This document shows positions 34,704 to 43,149 of a stretch of DNA of 64,000 nucleotides, piece after piece. The first letter of the stretch is position 1. Each line of letters starts with the position of its first letter. The position numbers were made by a program, and so were the translations under genes. Below the pieces are notes generated by a model. The model ran no database searches and was not told the origin of the DNA. It saw only the letters and a list, made by a program, of their open reading frames with translations. Origin of the DNA: Anaerolineales bacterium (lineage in GTDB: Bacteria > Chloroflexota > Anaerolineae > Anaerolineales > UBA4823); NCBI GenBank assembly GCA_020060465.1, contig JAGVAD010000006.1, positions 1-64,000 of the forward strand. The letters are read 5' to 3'.

Positions 34704-36998
34704 ATGAATATGTCCGAGACAAACGAACAGCCCGTCCTGGATACAGAACCGCCCGGCGATCCGTTGCTGGATTTGTTACATCATCATTACGCGCCGATTT
34801 TTCGACTTGCGTTTTCCTTTTTAGACTCGCCAGAGGCAGCGCGGCGAACCGCGTTGCGCATCCTTACAGCGGCGCAACCGGAAGCTGAAACCTGGCGTAC
34901 AGCGCGAGGCAAGATCAAACTGTACGCAACCGCTCTCAGGGAAATTCAACGCTTATCCCAGCGAACCTCGCTCTATCAACCTCTCGCAACCCAGCCAGCC
35001 GGATTTACCGCCTCTCTGTGGCGTATGGTGGATAGCTGGGATATACGCGAGCGGCAACTCTGCGTTCTCTATTATGTGTTAGGCTGGCCGACAGACGAAG
35101 CGGCGAAGGCGTTGGGCGTCGGCGTAAGCGCAGCGCAGGCGCAATTGGATATTTTCCGCCGCCGTTTTGCAACCCTGCCCGAACAAGATCCAATTGAAGA
35201 CCTTCCAGCAGAAACCTTCGCCGCCGCAGAACAGCTAAATGATAAGCTGGCGCTGCCAGGTGATGCTGCACAGCAGGCGGCGATCAAACGTTACACTCCG
35301 CTGGAAATCCGCGTAGCCCGCTCCCTGCGCCAGCGTTGGCCCGCCCCGCCTGTGGGGGCAACAGAAGCTCAGGCGCTCCTGACTGAAGCCCACCAATTGA
35401 CCCAGAAAAGCGTGAGTTCTTTTCGGCTTTTATCCAACAGATCTGTCTGGCTGGCTGGCGTGGCCGCGGCGCTTTTCTTTGCTTTTCTGGCGGGAGGTCT
35501 GGCTATATTTTGGATTGTCGAGAAGAGAGCCGATTTGCAAAACGCGCTGCCGTCCTCCGTCGCCGAAGGTCTATCAACCCCCTTCCCGCCCACGCCCGAA
35601 GTGCGCCCGCTTACCCGCCGTTCAAGCCTGGAGGACATCCGCCGCCGCTGGCAGGAATCCACCAGCTTGTGGCGCAGTTTGACGGTAGATGTGCAAACCA
35701 TTCGCTATGGCCCAGCCAGCTATATCGGACCGCCGCGCGCCTACCGCGCACAAGCCTGGGTCTTGCTTCCTGATCAGGGGATCCAACTGACTGGCTTGCT
35801 CTCCCAACCCATTGGCAAGGTGGATGTGGTTGCCGGTCAGCGACACTTTACGCGCAACTACGCCGACAATTCTACTGCCAGCGAGCTTTGGAACGGCGAG
35901 GCGCATCAATTGCTGCCAGAAGGCGATCTGCGCCTCATGCTCTTTCCGGCCAGCTCGCCATGGGCTACGCGAGACGGCGCGATCCGGTCGGTTGAAAATA
36001 CACAAATCGCCGGGCGTTCTGCGGTCGCTTTTGATTGGTTCAACCCGGAGGGCCAGCGAGAGGCGCGTCTGTGGCTGGATGCCTATACCGGCATTTTGCT
36101 GCGCGTGGAGACTTATACAGGACCAGACTTCCAAACGTTGGAGAGCGTCAGCCTGGCGACCGAAATCGCCTTCGACCGTCAAGAACCGCCGCCGACTTTG
36201 GTCATCGCGGCGCGCCAAAGGCAGACCATGGCCTCTGAAGTCAACCCGTCTCTGCTGGGTTACCTGCCAACCGCCACGCCAGCGCATACTTCGCCCCCCA
36301 GAAAGCCCCTGCCCGCCGATCCCGCTCCAGCGGGAATGGATGTCTCCCGCAGCCGATTGATCTTTCAATTTCCCAACGATCCGGCGGTTTCCAATGCCCA
36401 GATCAACACGGCTTCTGTGCCAGCAGATCTGTTCGCCGATGGTTACTGGCTCGGCAGTTTTAAATTCGGTTTGCCCTGGATGTTGCGCTGCCAACGTTCT
36501 CCTGATGGGCGGCGGCTGGCATTCAATACATTCAGCGATGGTTCAGCCACAGAAGACGGCGTTCTGCGCTGGCTTAACCTCACCGAGCCAGCCAAAGTTT
36601 ATCAACTCTTACCAGAGATCAATGTGGCTTCGTTTGCCTTCTCGCCCGACAGCCTGCGCCTGGCTGCGGCTGGGTCGGCGCGAAGCAGCCAGCCCGACGG
36701 ACTATACGTCGTCGAAATCGCCACGGGCGAGGCGGATTTCATCCTGGAAGCGCATGAAGCTCACAGCCTGGTATGGAGCCAAGACGGCGAATTCATCGCC
36801 CTGATCGGGCGGCTGCCCGGCGAAACTGCCCCGGCGATGCTTGTTGTTCATGTACGAACGCACTGGCTGACCTTTCGAGGCATTCCAGGCCAAACGAGCG
36901 GAGCGCCGCCGCCTACTTCATCCATTTCATCCTGGGGGGTCACATTCCCCGTTAAAATGGGCGGAATGGACGAATGCGCTGCGCCGCCAGCGCGCTGA
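34704..36998 (+). CDS. ECF-sigma-like / TM / RseB-LolA-like / propeller-like fusion
   Basis: 764 residues. Order: region-2-like part (about 22-60, HHYAPIFRLAFSFLDSPEAA), region-4-like part (about 108-158) with a fairly regular helix-turn-helix (GWPTDEAAKALGVGVSAAQA), TM helix (about 248-270), an RseB/MucB-LolA-like sheet domain (about 310-510, with REARLWLDAYTGILLRVE and GRSAVAFDWFNPEGQ), a Pro-rich linker, and the same C-terminal region as the preceding gene (LFADGYWLGSFKFGLPWML, CQRSPDGRRLAF, FSPDSLRLAA, last Cys at 758 in DECAAPP). It starts 66 bases after its paralogue, at ATG 34704 or 34710. RseB normally senses envelope stress for SigE; here sensor and sigma part appear to be on one chain (inference). 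Confidence 0.72.
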   Translation: MNMSETNEQPVLDTEPPGDPLLDLLHHHYAPIFRLAFSFLDSPEAARRTALRILTAAQPEAETWRTARGKIKLYATALREIQRLSQRTSLYQPLATQPAGFTASLWRMVDSWDIRERQLCVLYYVLGWPTDEAAKALGVGVSAAQAQLDIFRRRFATLPEQDPIEDLPAETFAAAEQLNDKLALPGDAAQQAAIKRYTPLEIRVARSLRQRWPAPPVGATEAQALLTEAHQLTQKSVSSFRLLSNRSVWLAGVAAALFFAFLAGGLAIFWIVEKRADLQNALPSSVAEGLSTPFPPTPEVRPLTRRSSLEDIRRRWQESTSLWRSLTVDVQTIRYGPASYIGPPRAYRAQAWVLLPDQGIQLTGLLSQPIGKVDVVAGQRHFTRNYADNSTASELWNGEAHQLLPEGDLRLMLFPASSPWATRDGAIRSVENTQIAGRSAVAFDWFNPEGQREARLWLDAYTGILLRVETYTGPDFQTLESVSLATEIAFDRQEPPPTLVIAARQRQTMASEVNPSLLGYLPTATPAHTSPPRKPLPADPAPAGMDVSRSRLIFQFPNDPAVSNAQINTASVPADLFADGYWLGSFKFGLPWMLRCQRSPDGRRLAFNTFSDGSATEDGVLRWLNLTEPAKVYQLLPEINVASFAFSPDSLRLAAAGSARSSQPDGLYVVEIATGEADFILEAHEAHSLVWSQDGEFIALIGRLPGETAPAMLVVHVRTHWLTFRGIPGQTSGAPPPTSSISSWGVTFPVKMGGMDECAAPPAR

Positions 36999-37015
36999 GG
37001 CGCTAAAAAAGCGCC
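36999..37015 (+). terminator. Short hairpin after the tandem sigma-like genes
   Basis: ggcgct (36999-37004), aaaaa, agcgcc (37010-37015): a 6-bp GC-rich stem immediately after the stop codon. There is no T run after it (ccccctctg), so it is at best a weak terminator. Confidence 0.35.
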
Positions 37016-37205
37016 CCCCTCTGATATAGATTTAATACAATTTTTGGATAGTGCTGGTAAAATTCGGACGGAAGTGTACCGAATTGCATATCCATCGCGA
37101 CGCCGGGCATTCCCCGGTGTTATTTTGTGCGATCGCAATCTATCATCTAATACTGAGGACATAACATTGGCCCTCATCACAGGGTTAAAAACGAGGTTCC
37201 CGATT

Positions 37206-38168
37206 ATGGAAAAAGAAGAGTATTTAGATTTATATTATCAAATGGTGCTGATCCGACGAGTAGAAGAAGCTGCGGCGCAGCTCTATCAGCAGGGCAAAAT
37301 CGGCGGTTTCTTACATCTCTACATAGGTCAGGAAGCGGTAAGCACCGGTTTGATCTCTGCCCGCCAGCCGCAAGATCGGGTCATCACCGCTTATCGCGAC
37401 CACGGCGTGGCGATCAATTGCGGCATTCCAGCCCAAAAAGTCATGGCTGAATTATTGGGTAAAGCTACCGGCGTCTCAAAAGGCAAGGGCGGCTCGATGC
37501 ACATGGCAGATGTGAACAAAAACTTCTGGGGCGGACACGCCATCGTGGGAGCGCATTTACCTCTCGCAGCCGGCCTGGCGCTGGGCGACCAATACCTGGG
37601 AAACGACGCCATTACAATTTGCATGTTTGGCGACGGCGCTACCAATATCGGCTATTTTCATGAAGCGCTCAACCTCTCCAAAGTGTGGAATCTGCCCGTT
37701 TTATGGGTGTGTGAAAACAACCAGTATGGCATGGGCACCGCCGTGGAGCGCGCCTCAGCCGTGTCTGAAATCCGCCAGAAAGCGGAGGGATATTGCATTC
37801 CCAACGACTGTGTGGACGGCATGGATGTGCTTAAGGTGCGTCAGGCGGCGGAAGAAGCCATCCGATTTGTGCGCCAGAACAACGGCCCCTTCTTCCTGGA
37901 AATCGAAACTTACCGCTTTCGTGGACATTCGATGGGCGATCCAGAGCGATACCGCAAACCTGAAGAGGTCAAGAAGTGGGAAGAGAATGACCCCATTGGC
38001 ATCTATCGCAATCAAATAATTAACTTACAGATTGCCAGCGAAGAGGAGCTCGACCTCCTGGAGAAAAAGGCAGAGAAAGAAACCGCCGAGGCAGTGCAAT
38101 TTGCTGAAAACAGTCCAGAACCGCCGCCCGAGGCATTGTTTGAACATATTTACGCCGATGCGCAATAG
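37206..38168 (+). CDS. pdhA: Pyruvate dehydrogenase E1 alpha subunit
   Basis: TPP-dependent decarboxylating subunit of a PDH-type complex. 320 residues from ATG 37206, preceded by gagg; the frame extends back to 37044 but without similarity. Motifs: VLIRRVEEAAAQLYQQGKIG, FLHLYIGQEA, YRDHG, GKGGSMHM, and the TPP site GDGATNIGYFHEALNL leading to VCENN. RFRGHSMGDPERYR is the loop typical of pyruvate enzymes. It begins a clear E1a-E1b-E2 operon, with a 160-base gap to pdhB. An acetoin or branched-chain enzyme is less likely but not excluded. Confidence 0.94.
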   Translation: MEKEEYLDLYYQMVLIRRVEEAAAQLYQQGKIGGFLHLYIGQEAVSTGLISARQPQDRVITAYRDHGVAINCGIPAQKVMAELLGKATGVSKGKGGSMHMADVNKNFWGGHAIVGAHLPLAAGLALGDQYLGNDAITICMFGDGATNIGYFHEALNLSKVWNLPVLWVCENNQYGMGTAVERASAVSEIRQKAEGYCIPNDCVDGMDVLKVRQAAEEAIRFVRQNNGPFFLEIETYRFRGHSMGDPERYRKPEEVKKWEENDPIGIYRNQIINLQIASEEELDLLEKKAEKETAEAVQFAENSPEPPPEALFEHIYADAQ

Positions 38169-38328
38169 CGCTTGAAAAAGAATCTAAAAACTTGAATAGC
38201 TAACTCTGGTTGACCAACAGATATGGCCCTATTGAGCTGTAGTCAATTTTCCAACGCAGATAAGATTTCTCAGCCAGCCAAAGCAACCAGGCAAACAGAG
38301 CTGTTCAAGACACACTGAGGGATAACAA

Positions 38329-39300
38329 ATGGCCAAGATAACTATGCGAGAAGCAATCTCCCAGGCTTTATGGGAGGAAATGGAACGCGACCCGAATATT
38401 TTTATTATGGGCGAAGAAGTCGGCGTATGGGGAGGCACATACGCCGTCACCAAAGGTTTCTACGATCATTTTGGAGCGAAACGAGTGCGGGATACACCTA
38501 TCGCCGAGGCAGTGATCGTCGGCGCTGCCATTGGCGCGGCTTTGACCGGGACGCGCCCTGTCGCCGAATTGATGACCATTAATTTTGCCTTTTCAGCCAT
38601 GGACCACATTGTCAACGAGGCCGCGAAGCTCCATTATATGTTCGGAGGGCAGTTCCTTCTACCTCTGGTGATCCGCACGGTCAGCGGGGGCGGACGGCAG
38701 CTCGGCGCCACGCATTCGCAGACGCCAGATGCGATCTTCGCCCACTTTCCAGGTTTGAAAGTCGTTGCGCCTGGCACACCCGAAGACGCCAAAGGGCTGC
38801 TTAAATCCTCGATCCGTTCCAACGACCCGGTGTTGTACATCGAGCACGCCACGCTTTACCAGACGCGCGGGGAAGTGCCAGAAGGCGATTACACGATTCC
38901 TATTGGCGTCTCCAAAGTGCAGCGGCCAGGACGGGATGTCACCATCGTAACCTACAGCAAGATGCTGGAAACCTCTATGAAAGCCGCCCAGCAACTCGCC
39001 AAAGAAGGCATCGAAGCAGAGATCGTTGACCTGCGCTCTCTTCGCCCGCTGGATATGGGGCCCGTACTCGAATCGTTCAAAAAGACAAACCGGGCAGTGA
39101 TTGTGGAAGAAGGCTGGCGCTCATTTGGCGTCGGTTCGGAGGTCGCTGCCCGCCTTTACGAAGAGGCTTTCGATTACGCCGACGCGCCCATTCAGCGCGT
39201 GGCGCAAAAAGAAGTCCCTCTACCATATAACCGCACCCTGGAGCAGATGGCGCTGCCACAGGTGGAAGATGTGATCGCCGCAGTCAAGGAGGTGCTTTAA
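38329..39300 (+). CDS. pdhB: Pyruvate dehydrogenase E1 beta subunit
   Basis: 323 residues. Motifs: MREAISQALWEEMERDP, IMGEEVGVWGGTYAVTKGF, the glutamate block DTPIAEAVIVGAAIGAAL, and SGGGRQLGATHSQ. The C-terminal domain starts near residue 195 (VTIVTYSKMLETSMKAAQQL). The ATG at 38329 has gaggga upstream. It overlaps pdhC by one base (TAATG). It is close to standard PDH E1 beta in length and motifs, unlike the divergent E1 beta at 5676. Confidence 0.95.
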   Translation: MAKITMREAISQALWEEMERDPNIFIMGEEVGVWGGTYAVTKGFYDHFGAKRVRDTPIAEAVIVGAAIGAALTGTRPVAELMTINFAFSAMDHIVNEAAKLHYMFGGQFLLPLVIRTVSGGGRQLGATHSQTPDAIFAHFPGLKVVAPGTPEDAKGLLKSSIRSNDPVLYIEHATLYQTRGEVPEGDYTIPIGVSKVQRPGRDVTIVTYSKMLETSMKAAQQLAKEGIEAEIVDLRSLRPLDMGPVLESFKKTNRAVIVEEGWRSFGVGSEVAARLYEEAFDYADAPIQRVAQKEVPLPYNRTLEQMALPQVEDVIAAVKEVL

Positions 39301-40601
39301 TGGCGGACGTTGTCACGATGCCCAAATTGGGCTTTGACATGGCAGAAGGCACTTTGGTGCGCTGGTTGATCCAGGAGGGCCAAACCATCAAAAAAGGCGC
39401 AATTATCGCCGAGATCGAAACCGATAAAGCCACTGTAGAGGTCGAATCGAATTACGACGGCGTCGTAGCGCGTCTGTTGGTGCCTCAAGGCGAGATTGTG
39501 CCGGTCAACACGCCAATTGCAATTATCGCCGCGCCAGGTGAGAAAGTGGAAGAACTGCCTGAAGCGGCGGGTGTCGTTACTGAAAAAGCGCCCACCCCAC
39601 CAGAAACTTCTGCGGAAGCGAAGCCCGCGGATCGAAGCGAGGCAATCAAACCCGCCCAGGGCGAGGCAGTTGAGCAGGGTCAGCTCCCCGGCGGTGTGAG
39701 GGCTTCGCCTCTGGCGCGGCGTATGGCGGCGGATATGCGCATCAATTTACAAAAAGTCACCGGCAGCGGTCCCGGCGGAAGGATCGTCAAACGCGATATA
39801 CAGGCGTACCTGGAAGCGCCTGCGGTCCAGGTCGCCGCGCCCACTCCAATGGCCGCGCCAACCCCTGCTCGCGCCCCATTGCCCCCGCTGGCGCCTCTGG
39901 CGGCCGCACCCCAACCCGAAGATCAGATCATTCCCCTGAACCGGTTGCGCGCGGCCATTGGGCGGCGCATGGTTGAGTCGAAACAACAAGCCCCGCACTT
40001 TTACGTGACGCACGAATACGACGTAGGCGCGTTGATCGAACTGCGCAAGCAATTGAATGCGTTGTTGCCTGACGAAGAGAAGCTCTCTGTTAACGACTTC
40101 ATCATTAAGGCAGCAGCCCTGACCCTGCGCCAGTTCCCCAACTTGAACGCTGCTTTTCAGGACGATCAAATTGTGCATTACGGGGCTGTCAACATCGGCG
40201 TGGCGGTAGCTGTAGAAAATGGACTGCTCACCGTAGTTTGCCGCGACGCGGATCGAAAACCGCTGCGCCAGATCGCAATCGAGGTGCGAACCATGTCCGC
40301 CCGGGCGCGCGAAGGCAAAGTCCGCTCGGAGGACATCGAAGGCTCCACCTTCTCCACCAGCAACCTGGGTATGTTCGATGTCGAACACTTCGTCGCCATC
40401 ATCAACCCTCCAGAAGCAGCGATTTTGGCGATTGGTTCGGCAAAACAGATGCCTGTGGTCAAGGACGATCAGCTTGCCATTGGCTGGCGCATGAAAACCA
40501 CCCTCTCTGTAGATCATCGCGTCAGCGATGGCGCAGAAGGAGCGCGATTCCTGCAAGCGATGGCTGCCTACCTGGAAGAACCGCTCAGACTGCTTATTTA
40601 G
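39300..40601 (+). CDS. pdhC: Dihydrolipoamide acyltransferase E2
   Basis: 433 residues with a single lipoyl domain (1-75; lipoyl lysine at 43 in EIETDKATVEVES), a Pro/Ala/Glu linker, a peripheral-subunit-binding domain (about 137-175, ASPLARRMAADMRINL, GSGPGGRIVKRDI), and the CAT-like acyltransferase (about 205-433) with the catalytic DHRVSDGA near the C-terminus. It overlaps pdhB by one base. No E3 gene follows; a strong terminator closes the operon. It serves as the normal counterpart to the E2-like fusion at 8067. Confidence 0.96.
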   Translation: MADVVTMPKLGFDMAEGTLVRWLIQEGQTIKKGAIIAEIETDKATVEVESNYDGVVARLLVPQGEIVPVNTPIAIIAAPGEKVEELPEAAGVVTEKAPTPPETSAEAKPADRSEAIKPAQGEAVEQGQLPGGVRASPLARRMAADMRINLQKVTGSGPGGRIVKRDIQAYLEAPAVQVAAPTPMAAPTPARAPLPPLAPLAAAPQPEDQIIPLNRLRAAIGRRMVESKQQAPHFYVTHEYDVGALIELRKQLNALLPDEEKLSVNDFIIKAAALTLRQFPNLNAAFQDDQIVHYGAVNIGVAVAVENGLLTVVCRDADRKPLRQIAIEVRTMSARAREGKVRSEDIEGSTFSTSNLGMFDVEHFVAIINPPEAAILAIGSAKQMPVVKDDQLAIGWRMKTTLSVDHRVSDGAEGARFLQAMAAYLEEPLRLLI

Positions 40602-40611
40602 AAAAGGTTGT

Positions 40612-40670
40612 TTGATTATTTTAGGGCGGCAGTGCCGCCCTAAAATAATCAATTCTTTCTTTTTTCCCCG
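40612..40670 (+). terminator. Strong rho-independent terminator of the PDH operon
   Basis: Perfect 20-bp arms at 40612-40631 and 40633-40652 with a one-base centre (stem includes ttttagggcggca / tgccgccctaaaa), beginning 10 bases after the pdhC stop and followed by a T-rich tract (ttctttctttttt). The arm symmetry also allows function on the other strand. Confidence 0.85.
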
Positions 40671-40759
40671 CCACTTGGGGGCAGGCTTAGAGGTGGGGGA
40701 GATTTCCGAATGGGTTATAATGGATGGCTGCCGGGCGAAATGCGCCGCAGGAGAACAAC

Positions 40760-41344
40760 ATGACTACATTCGACTATGATCTGCGCTATGTACAGGCTGG
40801 GGTCGAGCAGTTGGAAGCTTATTTGTTATCCCCAGAGCTTTATTGGCCCAGCGGGGTGAGCGCCCGCAGCGGAGAAACGCCATACCCCCAACTGACCTTG
40901 AGCAATCTACTTTTAGCCCTTCGACGCCTGCAAGCCACAGCCCAGACGCCAGGACAAAAAGAAGAGCTTAGCCGCCTGGAACAACAGCTAGAAGCGAACC
41001 GTTATCGCTGGCGTTCCGCCTGGAGAAAAAAAGCGCAAGTAGATTTTCACGCCCGTCTCAGGCTGTGGCGCGATTTCCTGGAAGAGTATCGCCAAAAACC
41101 ATCCGCGCACTATGACCGTTATACCTACGAAGTGGGCCGGCGCGTGCAGCTTCATCTGCTGGAAAGCGAAATACCAGACCTTAAAGCGGCGGAAAAAGAA
41201 GCCGTTCAAGGTCTGGACAAACTGCTGCGAGCGTTCTTTGTCCCTGGCGAATTTGTTTGGGACGCAGCCCTGAAAAGCAGTTTTCCGCCAGAAACTTTCT
41301 GGTATTTATATGGTCATCTACGCGCAGAAGCCTCTGGGGGATGA
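40760..41344 (+). CDS. Conserved-looking hypothetical protein, soluble helical
   Basis: 194 residues from ATG 40760, with a good ribosome site (gcaggaga, 6 bases). I do not recognise a family. The start FDYDLRYVQAGVEQLEAYLL, then YWPSGV and LTLSNLLLALRRLQA, suggests a compact helical domain; a charged coil (EELSRLEQQLEANRYRWRSAW) follows and the rest is helical. There is no signal or TM segment. It overlaps the MFS transporter by ATGA, so the two are coupled; it is in frame with normal codon use and is not a shadow ORF. Confidence 0.8.
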   Translation: MTTFDYDLRYVQAGVEQLEAYLLSPELYWPSGVSARSGETPYPQLTLSNLLLALRRLQATAQTPGQKEELSRLEQQLEANRYRWRSAWRKKAQVDFHARLRLWRDFLEEYRQKPSAHYDRYTYEVGRRVQLHLLESEIPDLKAAEKEAVQGLDKLLRAFFVPGEFVWDAALKSSFPPETFWYLYGHLRAEASGG

Positions 41345-42618
41345 AATTGAAATGGCCGCGCTGGTCGGCGGCGCCTTTTGATGTCGTCGGCCAACAAAGA
41401 AAAAATTATCTTTACGTCCAAATTGACGCCATTGCTATTGGGCTGTCCAGCGCAGCCAGCCCTTTTCTGCCGGTCTTTTTGACCCGCTTAGGGGCGACGA
41501 ACGTTCAAGTCAGCCTGCTTTCCTCCATGCCTGGGATCACCGGGCTGCTGTTAGCCATCTTCATCGGCAGATTCCTCCAGGGACGGCGGAACATCGTCCC
41601 CTGGTTCAGCGCTTCGCGCTTGCTGGTAGTTTCATCCTACGCCGCCACCGGCCTGGCGCCGTTCCTGGTACCCGAAGAATATCTGATCCAGACCATTTTA
41701 GCCATCTGGGCATTGGCTACGGTGCCGCAGACAGCCCTGGCGGTATGCTTTTCGGTGGTAATGAACGCAGTCGCCGGCCCAAAACACCGCTACGATCTGA
41801 TGAGCCGCCGCTGGTCCATTCTGGGGTTGACCAACGCCATCATGGTGACGCTGGCCGGTCAGGTGCTGGAACAGTTCGATTTCCCGATTAATTATCAACT
41901 GGTCTTTCTGTCCCTGTCTGTTGGCGGGTTGTTAAGTTATTACTTTTCCAGCCGCATCGCCTTGCCAGATAGCGATCCGCAGCCAGCGCCTCCCGGCAGA
42001 ACGCTTCGGCAGCGGGCGCGCGATTATTTCGATCTTGTGCTCAGCCAACGGGATTTTGCCCGCTTCTCTGCCAAGCGGTTCGTGTATCAGTTCGGCATCC
42101 AATTGGCTTTGCCGCTCTTCCCAATCTATTTTGTGCGCGAAGTGCAGGCGAACGACGCCTGGATTGGCGTCATCAACACCGCACAAACCGCGGCGCTGTT
42201 GATTGGATACTTTCTCTGGCCGCGCCAATCCCACAAACGTGGGGCGCGTTTTGTGCTGCTATGTACAACCTTCGGCCTCAGCCTCTATCCGGCGCTGGTT
42301 GCTTCCACCCACAGTGTTACAGCCATTGCTCTATTCGCAGGAATTGCAGGAATATTCCAGGCCGGCATTGACCTGGTCTTCTTCGACGAGTTGATGAAAA
42401 CTGTGCCGGTTGAATACTCCGCCACTTTCGTATCTTTGGCGCAAAGCCTGAACTACCTGGCTGCCATGTTAGCCCCAGTAGTTGGCGCCTGGCTTTCTGA
42501 GCATATCGGTCTTTCTGGCGCCCTCGTCGCCGGCGCGATCATCCGCCTGGCCGGATTTGCCCTTTTTGCTGTAAAAATGCCCCACCTGACCAGAATTCTT
42601 CGCCGCCAGGGCAACTAA
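41341..42618 (+). CDS. MFS transporter
   Basis: 425 residues from ATG 41341; the longer frame to 41257 overlaps the previous gene without a ribosome site. About 12 hydrophobic helices; the N-terminal half has AIAIGLSSAASPFLPVFLTRLGA and IFIGRFLQGRRN, and the C-terminal half has RFVYQFGIQLALPLFPIYFV. The layout is that of a 12-TM MFS permease; the substrate is unknown. Its coupled upstream partner is the unknown 194-residue protein. Confidence 0.88.
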   Translation: MKLKWPRWSAAPFDVVGQQRKNYLYVQIDAIAIGLSSAASPFLPVFLTRLGATNVQVSLLSSMPGITGLLLAIFIGRFLQGRRNIVPWFSASRLLVVSSYAATGLAPFLVPEEYLIQTILAIWALATVPQTALAVCFSVVMNAVAGPKHRYDLMSRRWSILGLTNAIMVTLAGQVLEQFDFPINYQLVFLSLSVGGLLSYYFSSRIALPDSDPQPAPPGRTLRQRARDYFDLVLSQRDFARFSAKRFVYQFGIQLALPLFPIYFVREVQANDAWIGVINTAQTAALLIGYFLWPRQSHKRGARFVLLCTTFGLSLYPALVASTHSVTAIALFAGIAGIFQAGIDLVFFDELMKTVPVEYSATFVSLAQSLNYLAAMLAPVVGAWLSEHIGLSGALVAGAIIRLAGFALFAVKMPHLTRILRRQGN

Positions 42619-42671
42619 AAGCGATAGAGTAGAAATCCCAGCCTGAAAAGCCTAACTCGCGCCTCGGTTTT

Positions 42672-42863
42672 CTAAAAACCACTGCAATTCTTCAATGCGG
42701 TAACCGCCCTGCGATACGTATGCCGCTCACAAGCCGGATGATGGATCGCTTTTAAAAACATTTCCTCCGCCTGAATGTTCTTTCCCTCCAGGCGCAAGAG
42801 TTTTGCCCTTTGAACCAGCGCATTTACCTCTCGAAATCCGTTCCCCGTGGCGCGGTCTCCCAA
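42672..42863 (-). pseudogene. Possible TPR-like gene remnant
   Basis: A 63-residue minus-strand frame contains RAKLLRLEGKNIQAEEMFLK, which has the spacing of one TPR motif, but nothing on either side extends it into a protein. It lies in the 531-base stretch between the MFS and mrp genes, which holds no intact gene. It may be decay debris or chance. Confidence 0.25.
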
Positions 42864-43004
42864 AGCCCGACCGCCAACGACGTTCTTGGTTCGTACGAAG
42901 TGACGGCGAACACTATCGGAGCGACTGCGCCGGTCGTGTTTACACTGAGCAACATTCCACCAACCTACTCCGTCTTTTTACCCCTGGTATCCAGACAACC
43001 GTAG
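42810..43004 (+). pseudogene. Remnant of a secreted-protein C-terminus (FLPLV tail)
   Basis: A plus-strand frame ends VVFTLSNIPPTYSVFLPLV then SRQP and a stop. C-termini of the form [VY]-[FY]-LPLV-x-R are a recurring end of exported proteins in Anaerolineae (from general knowledge). The upstream part has no start, signal or recognisable domain, and overlaps the TPR-like remnant on the other strand, so this is best read as the surviving tail of a deleted gene. Confidence 0.4.
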
Positions 43005-43035
43005 CAAAAGCATACGTTGTAAAGTGATCAAACCA

Positions 43036-43056
43036 ACTTCCCCTAAAGGGGGAAGT
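43036..43056. repeat. Small inverted repeat upstream of the mrp operon
   Basis: acttcccc (43036-43043), spacer taaag, ggggaagt (43049-43056). A perfect 8-bp GC-rich stem, without a following T run on the plus strand. It is followed by a TATAAT box at 43094-43099 (no good -35), about 50 bases before mrpA. It may end an earlier transcript or mark a leader. Confidence 0.35.
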
Positions 43057-43149
43057 GTGGTATTTAAACAGCCAGATAGTTTAACAGGTAGTTTATAATG
43101 ATCTAATCAATCTGCCCGCTGAAGTATTTTCGCTGCATAGACTTCTCAG

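Noticed and set aside
37036-37063. Promoter for pdhA (TACAAT and TAAAAT boxes)
   Set aside because: Neither has a -35 partner at 16-18 bases, and the leader would be over 140 bases with no evidence.
39747-40652. 301-codon minus-strand frame opposite pdhC
   Set aside because: It runs through the terminator hairpin and over a complete E2 catalytic domain.
42672-42863. A real small TPR gene on the minus strand
   Set aside because: Only one TPR-like unit, no ribosome site, and overlap with the FLPLV remnant; kept as a low-confidence remnant.
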